From contig CAYTUQ010000012.1 of NCBI GenBank assembly GCA_964441235.1, forward strand, positions 6,589 to 70,588: DNA of 64,000 nucleotides, given 5' to 3'. The notes below the pieces were generated by a model. The model did no database searches. It saw only the letters and a list, made by a program, of their open reading frames with translations, and was not told where the DNA came from. The stretch is from BS750m-G69 sp964441235. Its GTDB lineage: Bacteria; Fidelibacterota; UBA2242. Below are positions 43,440-53,395 of this stretch, piece by piece. The position numbers and the translations under genes were made by a program. Numbering within the stretch: the first letter of the stretch is position 1; each line of letters begins with the position of its first letter.

Positions 43440-44651
43440 ATGCGCAAACTTCTGGCTTTACTTATACTATCTTCGACTGTTGCATTTGCTCAGAATTCAT
43501 TTTATTCTTCTTACGGTTTTGGCATAGAATCACTATCCCTGCCGGTAAGAATGATTGGAATGGGAAATACTGGAAATGCGGTAGAAGATTCTTTGAGTTT
43601 AAATACATTGAATCCTGCTTTCTGGAATGGCTTTTTGACTACTTCTTTGCAAGGGCAAGTAGAGTCATCTTTTTTGAATGTACCGGATGTTCCATTTAAT
43701 AATATGCTTTCCAGGTTTATGGGATTTTCATTTAAATTGCCAATCAGTAAAAAGATCGGGGTAGCTCTTGGTGTAATGCCTACAACTCGAGTACATGCGA
43801 AAAATACCTTCGTTGATTCAACGGCGTTCAGTGATTCCTTTGTAGAATATAAATATTCTATTGAAGCACTAGGCGGAATTTCAGAGTTTTTCATCGGAGG
43901 TGGATATAAAATTAATCCGCAGTGGCGGGTTGGTATAAAAATGCAATTATACTTTGGTAATTATGTTAATAAAGGAAGTGCAGATATTAATAATAATGGT
44001 GTAGTCGATAGCTATTATAACAGACGAATGGATGTAAATGGTTCTAAAATTGGTTTGGGAGTTGCCTGGGTTGACAAAAGTGGAAAACTCTGTTTATCTG
44101 GATATGTAAATCAAAGTATAAAATTTAAATATAGCACAGAATATGACTACTTCTACGGACCTGACAGTACAGTAGGTTTTAAATCTTTGAATTACCCATC
44201 ATCTTATAGAATAGGTGTAAGTAAAAAGTTACCAAAGAATCTCGCATTCAATGCGGATTTCCGTTTTACGAAAGTGTCCCATTCTCTGTTTAATAATTTT
44301 TACCAATTTGATCGAACGTCTTCGAATGATTCTTATTTCGTCGGCGTTGGACTGGAGAAACTGCCTGCGAATATAAGAGGAAATAAATTTCTAAAAAGAT
44401 TATTCATACGTATTGGGGCTTACTATAAAACAGAACCATTTTACTATTTTCAAACAGTAGTAGAAGAGTACGGTGCAAGTTTTGGAATTGGAGTTCCTTT
44501 TCATAGGGGCTTCGATCGATTAGATCTGGCTATAGTAGCCGCTAAAAGAAATGGCTTCCTGAGTGAAAAAATTGGGAGCGAAAAAGTAATATCATTACAT
44601 ATTGGTGTCACAACAGGTGAAATTTGGTTTAGAAAGCTTAAAAGATATTAG
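43440..44651 (+). CDS. Outer-membrane beta-barrel protein (PorV/FadL-like)
   Basis: A 403-residue protein with a signal peptide (MRKLLALLILSSTVAFAQ). The segment LSLPVRMIGMGNTGNAVEDSLSLNTLNPAFW matches the N-terminal plug of PorV/PorQ- and FadL-like barrels (normally RxxGMGxxxxAxxDxxxxxxNPA). Many amphipathic strands follow. The gene sits five bases after the DNRLRE gene and 17 before a TPR lipoprotein gene. The three may work together at the surface. Confidence 0.7.
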   Translation: MRKLLALLILSSTVAFAQNSFYSSYGFGIESLSLPVRMIGMGNTGNAVEDSLSLNTLNPAFWNGFLTTSLQGQVESSFLNVPDVPFNNMLSRFMGFSFKLPISKKIGVALGVMPTTRVHAKNTFVDSTAFSDSFVEYKYSIEALGGISEFFIGGGYKINPQWRVGIKMQLYFGNYVNKGSADINNNGVVDSYYNRRMDVNGSKIGLGVAWVDKSGKLCLSGYVNQSIKFKYSTEYDYFYGPDSTVGFKSLNYPSSYRIGVSKKLPKNLAFNADFRFTKVSHSLFNNFYQFDRTSSNDSYFVGVGLEKLPANIRGNKFLKRLFIRIGAYYKTEPFYYFQTVVEEYGASFGIGVPFHRGFDRLDLAIVAAKRNGFLSEKIGSEKVISLHIGVTTGEIWFRKLKRY

Positions 44652-44668
44652 TTAGAAAGGTATTTATA

Positions 44669-45967
44669 ATGAAAATTAAAACCCTTATCAAAACATTTCT
44701 TATTATAATTTTTCTATTTGCAAGTATTTATATGATTAATTGTGTGCCTCCGTCAACCGAAGTGGTTGATGAAGCTGCGCGACTTGAATCGATTGAAAAA
44801 GCGCATCAGGATTCCATAAGAAAAGGTAAGTGTGAACGTTACCTAAGTTTTGCTTATAGTTATTACCAGAACCAGGATTGGCAAAGAACAATAGATAATT
44901 ACCGTAAAATGGTTGATTTGGGATGTGAGGAAGATTATGCTAATGATATATTTCGCTACTACGGAAGAGCATATCAGCAGTTAGCGGCGGAAAACCCTGC
45001 TTATTATGACAGTGCTTTATTTATTTATTTGAAAGGTGAAGAATACTTGCCAAATGATATGTTTCTGCATAAAAATATTAGTTATATATATCATATGCAG
45101 GGGAAGAGTGATCTGGAAATTCGAGAGTACGAAAAGATGGTAGAACTTAATCTGGATAATATTGAACTGTACAGGAAATTGGTGAAGCTCTGCTTTTCAG
45201 CTGAGCGCTATGATGATGTTTTATGGGCAATTAAGGAAATTCTAAGGCTGAATCCTAACGACGAGCAAGCTATTAATGACCAATTGACTGCATACGCTAA
45301 ACTCGGCAAAGATATTACGATGATTCAGAAAGAGCAGTGGGAAAAGAATCCTGATAATGTGCGTTATGGTTTGGATTATGCTGCTGCCCTTTCGGATCAG
45401 CTTCAATATGACAAAGCGATTGAAGTTTATAAAAAAGTTGCTGCTATTGATCCGAAAAACCGGGAAGCTTATGAAAATCTTGGGAAATTATATTATGCTT
45501 TAGACAAAAATGAAAAGGCTATTGAAACTTACATTCATATTAACAAGAATATATTACCTCGAGACCTCGAAGTTATTCAAAATATTGTAAAGGGTTATCA
45601 ACTACTGTTCAATTTTAAAGAAGCTTATCGTTGGGCTGAAAAAGCTGTAGAAATCGGTGGTTCAAGTTTAGCATATAAAATACGTGCGGATTTATATTAC
45701 TCTGCCGCTGATTATTATACCGGTGATAAACAGGCTAATTTCGAAGACAAACTGGTGTACAAATTAGCCTATGATGATTACCGTAAAGCTTTACAAATGG
45801 GCAATCAGAGCGTTAAAAAGAGAATTGATTTTTTAAAAGAGTATTTGATTCCCTCAAAAGAAGATTGGTTTATGCATAAGTATGATGATACAGGTGCTGA
45901 GAGGAAAATATTTCGTCCCAGGGGAAATAACTATAATTGGATAACGGCTGAAGCAAAGAAGGATTGA
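44669..45967 (+). CDS. TPR-repeat lipoprotein
   Basis: A 432-residue protein with a lipoprotein signal (FASIYMINC, Cys near residue 26). The body is built of tetratricopeptide repeats, such as YLSFAYSYYQNQDWQRTIDNYRKMVDLG and AYENLGKLYYALDKNEKAIETYIHI. It probably scaffolds an envelope complex. The target is not evident. It ends at the start codon of rpiB (TGATG). Confidence 0.75.
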   Translation: MKIKTLIKTFLIIIFLFASIYMINCVPPSTEVVDEAARLESIEKAHQDSIRKGKCERYLSFAYSYYQNQDWQRTIDNYRKMVDLGCEEDYANDIFRYYGRAYQQLAAENPAYYDSALFIYLKGEEYLPNDMFLHKNISYIYHMQGKSDLEIREYEKMVELNLDNIELYRKLVKLCFSAERYDDVLWAIKEILRLNPNDEQAINDQLTAYAKLGKDITMIQKEQWEKNPDNVRYGLDYAAALSDQLQYDKAIEVYKKVAAIDPKNREAYENLGKLYYALDKNEKAIETYIHINKNILPRDLEVIQNIVKGYQLLFNFKEAYRWAEKAVEIGGSSLAYKIRADLYYSAADYYTGDKQANFEDKLVYKLAYDDYRKALQMGNQSVKKRIDFLKEYLIPSKEDWFMHKYDDTGAERKIFRPRGNNYNWITAEAKKD

Positions 45968-46407
45968 TGAAAATAATTTTTGGGGCTGACCACGGCGGCT
46001 TCAAGTTAAAATCTGCTCTTGTGAAGTATGCAGGAAATTTAGGATATGAAGTTGTAGATGTTGGTACTTTTTCGAGCAAACCAGTAGACTATTCCGATTA
46101 TGCAAAAAAAGTAGCAAAAGAGGTAGCAGATGGTGATACTGATTCTGGTGTTTTAGTTTGCAGAACGGGAGTAGGTATGAGTATTTCTGCAAATAAAATT
46201 ACCGGTGCCAGAGCTGCTCTTTGTTATTCTGAAAAAATTGCCGAACTAAGTCGTTCACATAACGACGCCAATATCCTTTGTTTGGGAGCTGATTTTATTG
46301 ATTTAGAAGAGGCAAAGAGAATTTTTGAAAAATGGATAGATACCCGTTTTGAGGGTGGACGCCACAAAAAAAGGGTTGAAAAAATCAAAGAATTAGAGAG
46401 GTATTGA
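45967..46407 (+). CDS. rpiB: Ribose-5-phosphate isomerase B
   Basis: A 146-residue sugar isomerase. FGADHGGFKLKSAL, DVGTFSSKPVDYSDYAKKVA and VLVCRTGVGMSISANK (with the catalytic Cys) are diagnostic of RpiB/LacAB, and SRSHNDANIL carries the catalytic His. It interconverts ribose and ribulose 5-phosphates, complementing rpe. The ATG at 45967 overlaps the previous stop; the TTG three bases earlier is less likely. Confidence 0.94.
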   Translation: MKIIFGADHGGFKLKSALVKYAGNLGYEVVDVGTFSSKPVDYSDYAKKVAKEVADGDTDSGVLVCRTGVGMSISANKITGARAALCYSEKIAELSRSHNDANILCLGADFIDLEEAKRIFEKWIDTRFEGGRHKKRVEKIKELERY

Positions 46408-46408
46408 T

Positions 46409-47713
46409 TTGAACTTTGAATTTTTAAGTCAACAAGATTCAGAAGTAATGTCCGCTATAAAAGGAGAGTTTGAGCGTGAGCGGTGGACTCTTGAACTCAT
46501 AGCTTCAGAGAATTTCGTCAGTCCGGCGGTTTTGGAGGCAGCTGGAAATGTCATGACCAATAAATATGCTGAGGGCTATCCTTCAAAGAGATATTACGGC
46601 GGCTGTGCTTCTGTTGATCAGGCGGAAAATTTGGCTCGTGATCGAGTGAAAGAATTGTTTAATGCAGAATATGCGAATGTTCAACCGCATTCAGGTTCAC
46701 AGGCAAATATGGCAATATATTTTTCTTTTCTGAATGTAGGTGATACTGTTTTAGGGATGGATTTAGCCCATGGTGGACATCTCACACATGGCAGCCCGGT
46801 TAATTTTTCAGGAAAGTTGTTCAATATTGTTTCCTATGGTGTAAAGCGGGAGACCGGGAGAATAGATTATGACCGGATGGCAGTTGTTGCAAAGGAGCAT
46901 AAACCAAAAATGATAATAGCTGGTGGAAGTGCATACCCACGCTTTATTGATTTCGCAAAATTCCGTGAAATTTCTGATAGTGTCGGTGCATTTCTCATTG
47001 CTGATATTGCTCATCCTGCAGGTTTAATTGCAACAGGATTGCATCCCAGTCCGCTTCCCTATTGTCATGCGGTTACTTCAACAACTCATAAAACATTAAG
47101 AGGACCTCGAGGTGGATTAATACTAATGGGGAAGGATTATGAAAATCCTCTCGGAATTACTGCACGTAAATCTGGCAGAACAAAAATGATGTCGGAAGTT
47201 ATTGATTCTAATGTAATGCCGGGAATTCAGGGTGGTCCGTTGATGCATATAATTGCGGCAAAAGCTGTTGCCTTTGGAGAAGCATTGAAACCTTCTTTTA
47301 AAGTTTATACCCAACAAATTATTGATAATGCAAAAGTTCTTGCTGAGGAGCTTATAAAATTTGGTTACAATCTCATTTCTGGTGGTACGGATACACATTT
47401 AATGCTTGTTGATCTTACAAATAAGGGAATTTCAGGAAAGGCTGCAGAAAAAGCTCTTGAAGTGGCGGGAATTACTACTAATAAAAATATGGTTCCTTTT
47501 GATCAACGCAGTCCTTTTATCACAAGTGGTGTAAGAATTGGAACTTCTGCTGTGACCACTCGCGGTATGAAAAAAGATGAAATGCAGCTCATAGCAAAAT
47601 TCATTGATAGAGTTCTTTCAAACCATGAAAATGAGAAAATAAAAAAATCTGTTCGTGAAAGTGTTAGGAAATTATGTGAACATTTCCCCCTTTACCAAGA
47701 AATAAATGTATAG
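46409..47713 (+). CDS. glyA: Serine hydroxymethyltransferase
   Basis: PLP enzyme that makes glycine and 5,10-methylene-THF from serine. The PLP lysine is Lys228 in STTHKTLRGPRGG. NVQPHSGSQANMAIYF and IADIAHPAGLIATG are conserved. The length of 434 is slightly above the usual 415-420. It starts with TTG after AGAGAGG with good spacing. One-carbon units made here serve purN and purH. Confidence 0.95.
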   Translation: MNFEFLSQQDSEVMSAIKGEFERERWTLELIASENFVSPAVLEAAGNVMTNKYAEGYPSKRYYGGCASVDQAENLARDRVKELFNAEYANVQPHSGSQANMAIYFSFLNVGDTVLGMDLAHGGHLTHGSPVNFSGKLFNIVSYGVKRETGRIDYDRMAVVAKEHKPKMIIAGGSAYPRFIDFAKFREISDSVGAFLIADIAHPAGLIATGLHPSPLPYCHAVTSTTHKTLRGPRGGLILMGKDYENPLGITARKSGRTKMMSEVIDSNVMPGIQGGPLMHIIAAKAVAFGEALKPSFKVYTQQIIDNAKVLAEELIKFGYNLISGGTDTHLMLVDLTNKGISGKAAEKALEVAGITTNKNMVPFDQRSPFITSGVRIGTSAVTTRGMKKDEMQLIAKFIDRVLSNHENEKIKKSVRESVRKLCEHFPLYQEINV

Positions 47714-47720
47714 GTAGTTT

Positions 47721-48170
47721 ATGAAATGCCCATTTTGCAATTCACCGGATACCAAAGTAGTTGACTCTCGCACCGCTCAAAAAAATAATGCAATTAGACG
47801 AAGGCGCGAGTGTTTAGATTGTGGTCATAGGTTTACTACTTATGAGTATGTTGTTGAATATCCACTTGTGATAATTAAGAATGATGGAAGAAGAGAGGAG
47901 TATGTTAGAACGAAATTGCAAGAAAGCATAAAAATTGCTTGTAATAAGCTTCCAATATCTCCCGAAAGGTTAGAATTAATAGTTATGGATATTGAGAAAG
48001 AGATAGAAGAAGTTTCTGGTGGTGAAGTAGCTTCAAGTTATATTGGTGAACTTGTTATGAAGCACCTTAAAGAATTAAATGAAGTGGCATATATTCGTTT
48101 TGCATCAGTATATAAAAGGTTCAGAGATCTGGATGAGTTCAAAGACCAGATAGAAAAATTTTCAGCTTAA
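47721..48170 (+). CDS. nrdR: Transcriptional repressor NrdR
   Basis: A 149-residue repressor of ribonucleotide reductase genes. It has the zinc ribbon MKCPFCNSPDTKVVDSR followed by RRRECLDCGHRFTTYE, then an ATP-cone domain (VIIKNDGRREEYVRTKLQESI) that senses dATP/ATP. The length is standard. It follows glyA closely, an arrangement found in many bacteria. No nrd gene lies in the window. Confidence 0.95.
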   Translation: MKCPFCNSPDTKVVDSRTAQKNNAIRRRRECLDCGHRFTTYEYVVEYPLVIIKNDGRREEYVRTKLQESIKIACNKLPISPERLELIVMDIEKEIEEVSGGEVASSYIGELVMKHLKELNEVAYIRFASVYKRFRDLDEFKDQIEKFSA

Positions 48171-48427
48171 ATTGATTAATGTTTTCGAAAATATTTCTTT
48201 CTAATTATTGTCATAACGTAAAAATTGGTTCCTTCTGTTAATTGATAACGAACACCGATATGCTAAATCCTAATTTCTTCAGTTCAGTCGCCAGACGGGT
48301 CTCCGATGATTTTTAGAAACTATGACCATTAATCCGAAGAGAAGGGAACTTTTTATAAGGAATCTAAGTTTGAGAAAAGTCTTGTACTTTTTAAACTGTT
48401 AGTTTGATAGTTAAGTGAGGTAAAGTT

Positions 48428-48592
48428 ATGATTTCGGATGAATTACTTAAAATTTTAGCCTGTCCAAAATGTAAGGGTGACCTCGAATATGACCGTGAAA
48501 ATGATAAATTGATTTGCAATGCCTGTCGATTGAAGTATGAAATTAAAGATGATATTCCCATTATGCTTATTGATGAAGCTGAGAAATTTTAG
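48428..48592 (+). CDS. Trm112-family protein
   Basis: A 54-residue gene that starts with ATG 48428 after GAGGT. Its product begins MISDELLKILACPKCKGDLEYD and continues LICNACRLKYEIKDDIPIML. The CPKC and CNAC pairs form a zinc-ribbon-like site and DDIPIML is the Trm112/UPF0434 signature. Trm112 proteins activate methyltransferases in eukaryotes and archaea. The bacterial role is less clear. Confidence 0.88.
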   Translation: MISDELLKILACPKCKGDLEYDRENDKLICNACRLKYEIKDDIPIMLIDEAEKF

Positions 48593-48748
48593 ATTTTAGA
48601 GAATTATTCTTGTTTCTTTGGTTGAAATACCAGTAATTTTGCCAGCAAAAATGGAGAAATTATAGAAGATTTGCTAAAGATTTTTAATAAGAATTAACGA
48701 AGAAAGATACAGTTTCGTTAAAAAGTATTTCTTTATATGGTTTATAGA

Positions 48749-48779
48749 AACCGAATGTCTTTATAATGTTCGGTTTTTT
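48749..48779 (+). terminator. Rho-independent terminator-like hairpin
   Basis: AACCGAA (48749-48755) pairs with TTCGGTT (48769-48775) over a 13-base loop and runs into TTTT. It lies 18 bases before the PorV-like gene, so it could end the upstream transcript or act as an attenuator for the next one. Confidence 0.55.
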
Positions 48780-48796
48780 GTTGCCAGGAGGTTTAA

Positions 48797-50026
48797 ATGA
48801 AAAAATTATTGGCTGCTTTTTTTATAGTTATAACTATGAGCTGCGTTGTATTTGCTCAAAGTGAAGCTGGTGCAATTTGGTTATTGATTAATCCAGGCGC
48901 AAGGTCCGGTGGTATGGGTGAAGCCGGAGTTGCAGTTGCAAATGATGCTTATGCCAGTTATTGGAATCCAGCCGGATTGGGTTTTCAGCATGGGCGCGAA
49001 GCGGCACTTATGCATACTAATTGGCTTCCGAATCTGGCTTCTGATATTTATTATGATTTTATTGGTGGAAGATATTTTGTCCGGAATCTTGGTACATTTG
49101 GTGGGAATATAATCATAATGAATCTGGGTGAGCAGATAGCAATGGATGAGAGGGCTAATTATCTTGGCACATTTGCATCTTATATGATGGCTGTAACCGG
49201 ATCATATGGAACTGCACTGAGCAGGACATCATCTATAGGTGTAAGTGTTAAGATGATTCATCAACATCTTACAGATATTCTTGCAGGTGCAGAGAAGGGT
49301 AAAGGATATTCCACTAATTTTGGATTTGATTTTGGTTATCTTAAAAAAGAATTTTTACTGAAAGGGCTCGCTTTTGGTGCAACTATTTCGAATATTGGAC
49401 CAAAAATTGCCTTTATTGATGTAGCACAAGCCGACCCAATGCCTACTAATTTAAAAATAGGCCTGGCTTATACAATTAAGGGTGAATACAATAAAATATC
49501 AATAGTTTATGATATAAATAAACTGCTGGTAGCCTCTTATCCGAACCGAGATATCGATGGTGATGGGAAAATTGGAGGCTATAATGAGCATGATAATAAG
49601 CATCCGGTTACCGGTGGTGAGTATAATAAAGATGGACGGCGAGAGACAGCTTATTCTGATGAATGGTATTTAGGAATTTTCACATCATGGATTGATGATT
49701 GGTTATTACTATATGATTCGGACGCTGATGGTATTGGTGATAAGGATGAAGATGGAAATACAAAGGATGGATCATTTTCGAGGGAATTTGAAAAATTGAA
49801 TCATAATTTCGGAATAGAATATTGGTACTCGGATTTATTCGCTATCAGAGTGGGATTTATCTATGATAAAATGGGGAAGATCCTTATGAAAGACAAATAT
49901 CCGGTTCCAACTTTTGGTGCTGGTCTGAGGTATGCCGGATTGGGATTTGACTTTGGTTATACTGCTGGAGATCCAGGTCATCCTCGTCAAAATACTATGC
50001 TATTCTCCTTAAATATAAATTTCTAA
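48797..50026 (+). CDS. PorV/PorQ-family outer-membrane protein
   Basis: A 409-residue barrel with a signal peptide (about 1-21). WLLINPGARSGGMGEAGVAVANDAYASYWNPAGL is the hallmark of the PorV/PorQ (UPF0164) family. The C-terminus GLRYAGLGFDFGYTAGDPGHPRQNTMLFSLNINF ends with a barrel closing strand. A DxDGDGKI segment (about 255) may bind calcium. In T9SS bacteria PorV shuttles cargo to the surface attachment complex. The next gene encodes a T9SS-type cargo. An AGGAGG site precedes the ATG. Confidence 0.85.
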   Translation: MKKLLAAFFIVITMSCVVFAQSEAGAIWLLINPGARSGGMGEAGVAVANDAYASYWNPAGLGFQHGREAALMHTNWLPNLASDIYYDFIGGRYFVRNLGTFGGNIIIMNLGEQIAMDERANYLGTFASYMMAVTGSYGTALSRTSSIGVSVKMIHQHLTDILAGAEKGKGYSTNFGFDFGYLKKEFLLKGLAFGATISNIGPKIAFIDVAQADPMPTNLKIGLAYTIKGEYNKISIVYDINKLLVASYPNRDIDGDGKIGGYNEHDNKHPVTGGEYNKDGRRETAYSDEWYLGIFTSWIDDWLLLYDSDADGIGDKDEDGNTKDGSFSREFEKLNHNFGIEYWYSDLFAIRVGFIYDKMGKILMKDKYPVPTFGAGLRYAGLGFDFGYTAGDPGHPRQNTMLFSLNINF

Positions 50027-50085
50027 TTATTTGATTGAGTATTTTTTAAAATTTAATATTTGCTTCCCCAAGTATTTTCTGCAAA

Positions 50086-53000
50086 ATGATGAAAAAAATA
50101 GCCATATCAGTTTTGATACTATTGCCGTTTATACTTTTTGCCTTTAATAAGTCAAATGTATCTATAAATCCAGTATATCATAAAAGTCAGCGACTAAAAG
50201 TAAATCCTGTTTCTGGAGCGGTAAAAATTTGTGCACTTCGTATATCTTTTCCTGAAGACGATAATGATGCCACAACAGGAGACGGTAGATTTCTAATGTC
50301 TGCAGATATAAGCGATACAATCTGCCAGTCTTTTCGGATTGATCCTCCACCTCACAAAAAAGCGTATTTCAAAGACCATATTCGTGCTGCAGCTAATTAC
50401 TTTTATAATGTTTCGAAAGGGCATGCAGTAATAGACACAGTAAATTCTGAAGTCTATCCTCTAATAGATAGTTTGACTTTTCAGGTTTCGCAAAAAATGG
50501 ATTATTATCATCCCTTTTTGCAAGAGGATTCTATTGATGTACGACTTGCGAGACTTTTTCAAGAATCCGTACTTAAAGCTGACTCCGCTGGGATAGATTT
50601 TTCTCAATACGAGATTGTAATCATTTTTCATGCAGGTGTTGGTCAGGATTTTGATCTTTTCCTTGATCCGACGCCTTATGACATTCCTTCTGCTTACTTG
50701 AACTTAAATGACTTCAGAATGGCTTTCGCACCTGACAACCCTAACTATGAGGGAATAGCAGTTGAGAATTCAAGTTTTTTTATTAAAGAAGGAATAATTC
50801 TTCCGGAAACTCAGAACCATTTGCTGTTCTCTAATTGGGAGGATGTTTTTGGTGATGCAACAAGTCCATGCGAATACCAGATCGGTCTCAACGGAACTTT
50901 CGCTTTTATGATGGGATTTTACTGGGGGTTACCGAGTTTATATGATACAGAGACAGGAGCAACTGGAATAGGAAAATTCGGATTGATGGATCAAGGCTCT
51001 GCAAATTTAAATGGACTTATACCGGCAGTACCGTCAGCCTGGTCAAGAGTCTTTCTGGGTTGGGAAGATCCTGTTATAGCTGATGTTGATCAAATTGTCA
51101 ATTTGCATCATGTAGAGACTACGTCTGATACAACGGTCTGGAAAGTTCCAATAAATGATACTGAATATTTTTTAGTAGAAAACAGATATGCTTCCGTCCG
51201 ACCGGGAGTGAGTTTGGATAGTATTCAATATAGAATCTACATTGAAAATGGAGAAGATGAATGGCCTTCTATTTTCCCACTGATAATAGATTCGATTGGT
51301 GCTGTATTCTCAGAACAAACAGGTGTTCTTCTCTCAGTACCAAGATATGATGTAGGCCTTCCCGGATCCGGACTGCTGATATGGCATATTGACGAATCAG
51401 TTATCAATCCAAATCTTGCTGAAAATAGAATTAATGTGAATCGAGAACGCAGAGGTGTTGATCTTGAAGAAGGCGATGGAGCTCAGGATTTGGGTTATCC
51501 ATCACAGATGCTTGGTGCCAGTGTAGATATTGGCTGGTTTTTTGACCCGTGGTTTGCAGGTAATGAGGGCTTCTGGGATATGAATCCAGAATATCCTGAA
51601 GATGAAGAGAAGCGTGTTGGATTCACCGATTACACCAATCCCTCTTCAAAAAGCAATGATTATGCCTATACGGGAATTTGTATTGATAGCATTGGTCCTG
51701 CTGGAGAGATAATGAACTTTAGGATAAAGAGAGAGAAATCACTCGATAATTTTCCTATTTTGCTTTCTTCAGATTTAGAATTATCTGCTCCACTTGCTAT
51801 TGATTTAGTTTCTAATGATAATTCAAATGAATTTATAGTAGTTTCTGATACCATTTATTTGTTTGATTTTGATGGCAATATACTTCAGAAAGTTAAACTT
51901 CCCATAAATGTTCGATTACAAAAAGTCTGTTCGTCAGCATTTTATAAGAGAGAATCTGATAATATTTTATTTGTTTTATGCCAGGAGATAGATAGCTCTT
52001 TAACTGTCTCTGCATGGTCATTAAAAGATAGAAATATTGGTTTATTAAACTATAAAAATATTCCAGATTCCAAATTAACATCAAATATTTTGTTGTCTAA
52101 TGGTGAATTATTGTTTGGAACTGAGAATTTGAAATCAGAAGAATTTCAATTAAATAAATATTTGTATTTTTCAGATTCTGTTGTGTCAACAAACCCCTAT
52201 GATAAGCTATTTTACTTTATAGCTGGAGGAGGAAACAATACTTTTACTTTAACAGATAATGGTGATCTTTTCAAAATCACCTCTTCTCCATTTGGGTTTA
52301 CTAAAATTGGTCAGATATCGAGTGTTCCGATCGGTGAAATGGTTGTAGGTTATATAAATGAAGGGACTAATGTTGATGCTGTTGCTTGTTCAAATGATGG
52401 AATTTATCTTTTAATTGATCCGGATACTGATGATAATAAATCAATTTTTTATCCTCTTAGAACCTATTATCCAAATCCAATTCTATCTGATATAGATGGC
52501 GATGATAAAGTAGAGATAGTAATTGCTGATTCACAAAAAGTTTATGCTTTTACAAGTCAGATGATTTTGGAATCTAATTTTCCTATTTCAATTCCGAACC
52601 AATATATAGGCAAATGTTTTGATCCGTACATGCTTACTAACGATGTTAATGGAGATGGAGTTTTAGATATAATTTCAAATATAAATAATATAGGAGTTAT
52701 TGCATTTAATAAATCAGGAAAAGTCATTAATGGTTTTCCTATCGCATTTCCAAATATTAAAAAATCAACAATTTCCTTATTTAATTCATCAAAGGGTTCT
52801 GAACTAATTGCTGTCTCTAACAATGGTAAGGAGCTAATTGGCACTTTAATTGACTCTTTGTGTGTTTCTGAGAATTCTTGGTTATGCTATGGATGCAGAC
52901 AAGATCGAAGTTTCTTTTATGACGTTAAAACAAAAGTTGAGGAAATTACATCCAGAAAATCCCTACTGGATAAAAAGAAGACTTTCAATTGGCCCAATCC

Positions 53001-53247
53001 AGTGAAAGAAAGTACGACAACAATCCGCTATTTCCCAAATAGGGATTGTAATATTTCTATAGATATTTACGATCTTGCAGGTGATTTTGTGGATTCGTTT
53101 AAGAATTCACATCCTGTTGTAGGTGATTATAATGAAATAGATTGGAATGTTACAAATGTTGAAAGTGGTGTTTATTTTGCCGTTGTAAAGGCAACTAGCG
53201 GAAGTAAAACAGACAGCAAAATTGTGAAAATAATGGTTATTAAATGA
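50086..53247 (+). CDS. T9SS-sorted M6-protease-like protein with inactivated metal site
   Basis: A 1053-residue secreted protein. After a signal peptide, residues about 45-460 follow the M6 (immune inhibitor A-like) metallopeptidase plan. In the place of the usual zinc motif HEFGHxLGLPxLYD the sequence reads FMMGFYWGLPSLYD (274-287), so both His and the Glu are lost. The flanks are kept (GIGKFGLMDQGSAN and AWSRVFLGWEDP). Residues about 560-900 are FG-GAP/beta-propeller-like repeats (DIDGDDKVEIVIAD, DVNGDGVLDIISN). The last about 85 residues (NWPNPVKESTTTIRYF to VVKATSG) are a type-A T9SS sorting domain. Confidence 0.8.
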   Translation: MMKKIAISVLILLPFILFAFNKSNVSINPVYHKSQRLKVNPVSGAVKICALRISFPEDDNDATTGDGRFLMSADISDTICQSFRIDPPPHKKAYFKDHIRAAANYFYNVSKGHAVIDTVNSEVYPLIDSLTFQVSQKMDYYHPFLQEDSIDVRLARLFQESVLKADSAGIDFSQYEIVIIFHAGVGQDFDLFLDPTPYDIPSAYLNLNDFRMAFAPDNPNYEGIAVENSSFFIKEGIILPETQNHLLFSNWEDVFGDATSPCEYQIGLNGTFAFMMGFYWGLPSLYDTETGATGIGKFGLMDQGSANLNGLIPAVPSAWSRVFLGWEDPVIADVDQIVNLHHVETTSDTTVWKVPINDTEYFLVENRYASVRPGVSLDSIQYRIYIENGEDEWPSIFPLIIDSIGAVFSEQTGVLLSVPRYDVGLPGSGLLIWHIDESVINPNLAENRINVNRERRGVDLEEGDGAQDLGYPSQMLGASVDIGWFFDPWFAGNEGFWDMNPEYPEDEEKRVGFTDYTNPSSKSNDYAYTGICIDSIGPAGEIMNFRIKREKSLDNFPILLSSDLELSAPLAIDLVSNDNSNEFIVVSDTIYLFDFDGNILQKVKLPINVRLQKVCSSAFYKRESDNILFVLCQEIDSSLTVSAWSLKDRNIGLLNYKNIPDSKLTSNILLSNGELLFGTENLKSEEFQLNKYLYFSDSVVSTNPYDKLFYFIAGGGNNTFTLTDNGDLFKITSSPFGFTKIGQISSVPIGEMVVGYINEGTNVDAVACSNDGIYLLIDPDTDDNKSIFYPLRTYYPNPILSDIDGDDKVEIVIADSQKVYAFTSQMILESNFPISIPNQYIGKCFDPYMLTNDVNGDGVLDIISNINNIGVIAFNKSGKVINGFPIAFPNIKKSTISLFNSSKGSELIAVSNNGKELIGTLIDSLCVSENSWLCYGCRQDRSFFYDVKTKVEEITSRKSLLDKKKTFNWPNPVKESTTTIRYFPNRDCNISIDIYDLAGDFVDSFKNSHPVVGDYNEIDWNVTNVESGVYFAVVKATSGSKTDSKIVKIMVIK

Positions 53248-53395
53248 ATAATGAGTCTACTAAAGAAAGCCACATACCAGAGGTATCCCATTGGGAAAAT
53301 GCACATTCCAAGGGCATTCTGCTGGGGAAAACTCTTTTCACAGTTTCAAGAAAATTGTATATAGAGGTTAGCAATATAAACAAGGGAATAAAAAA

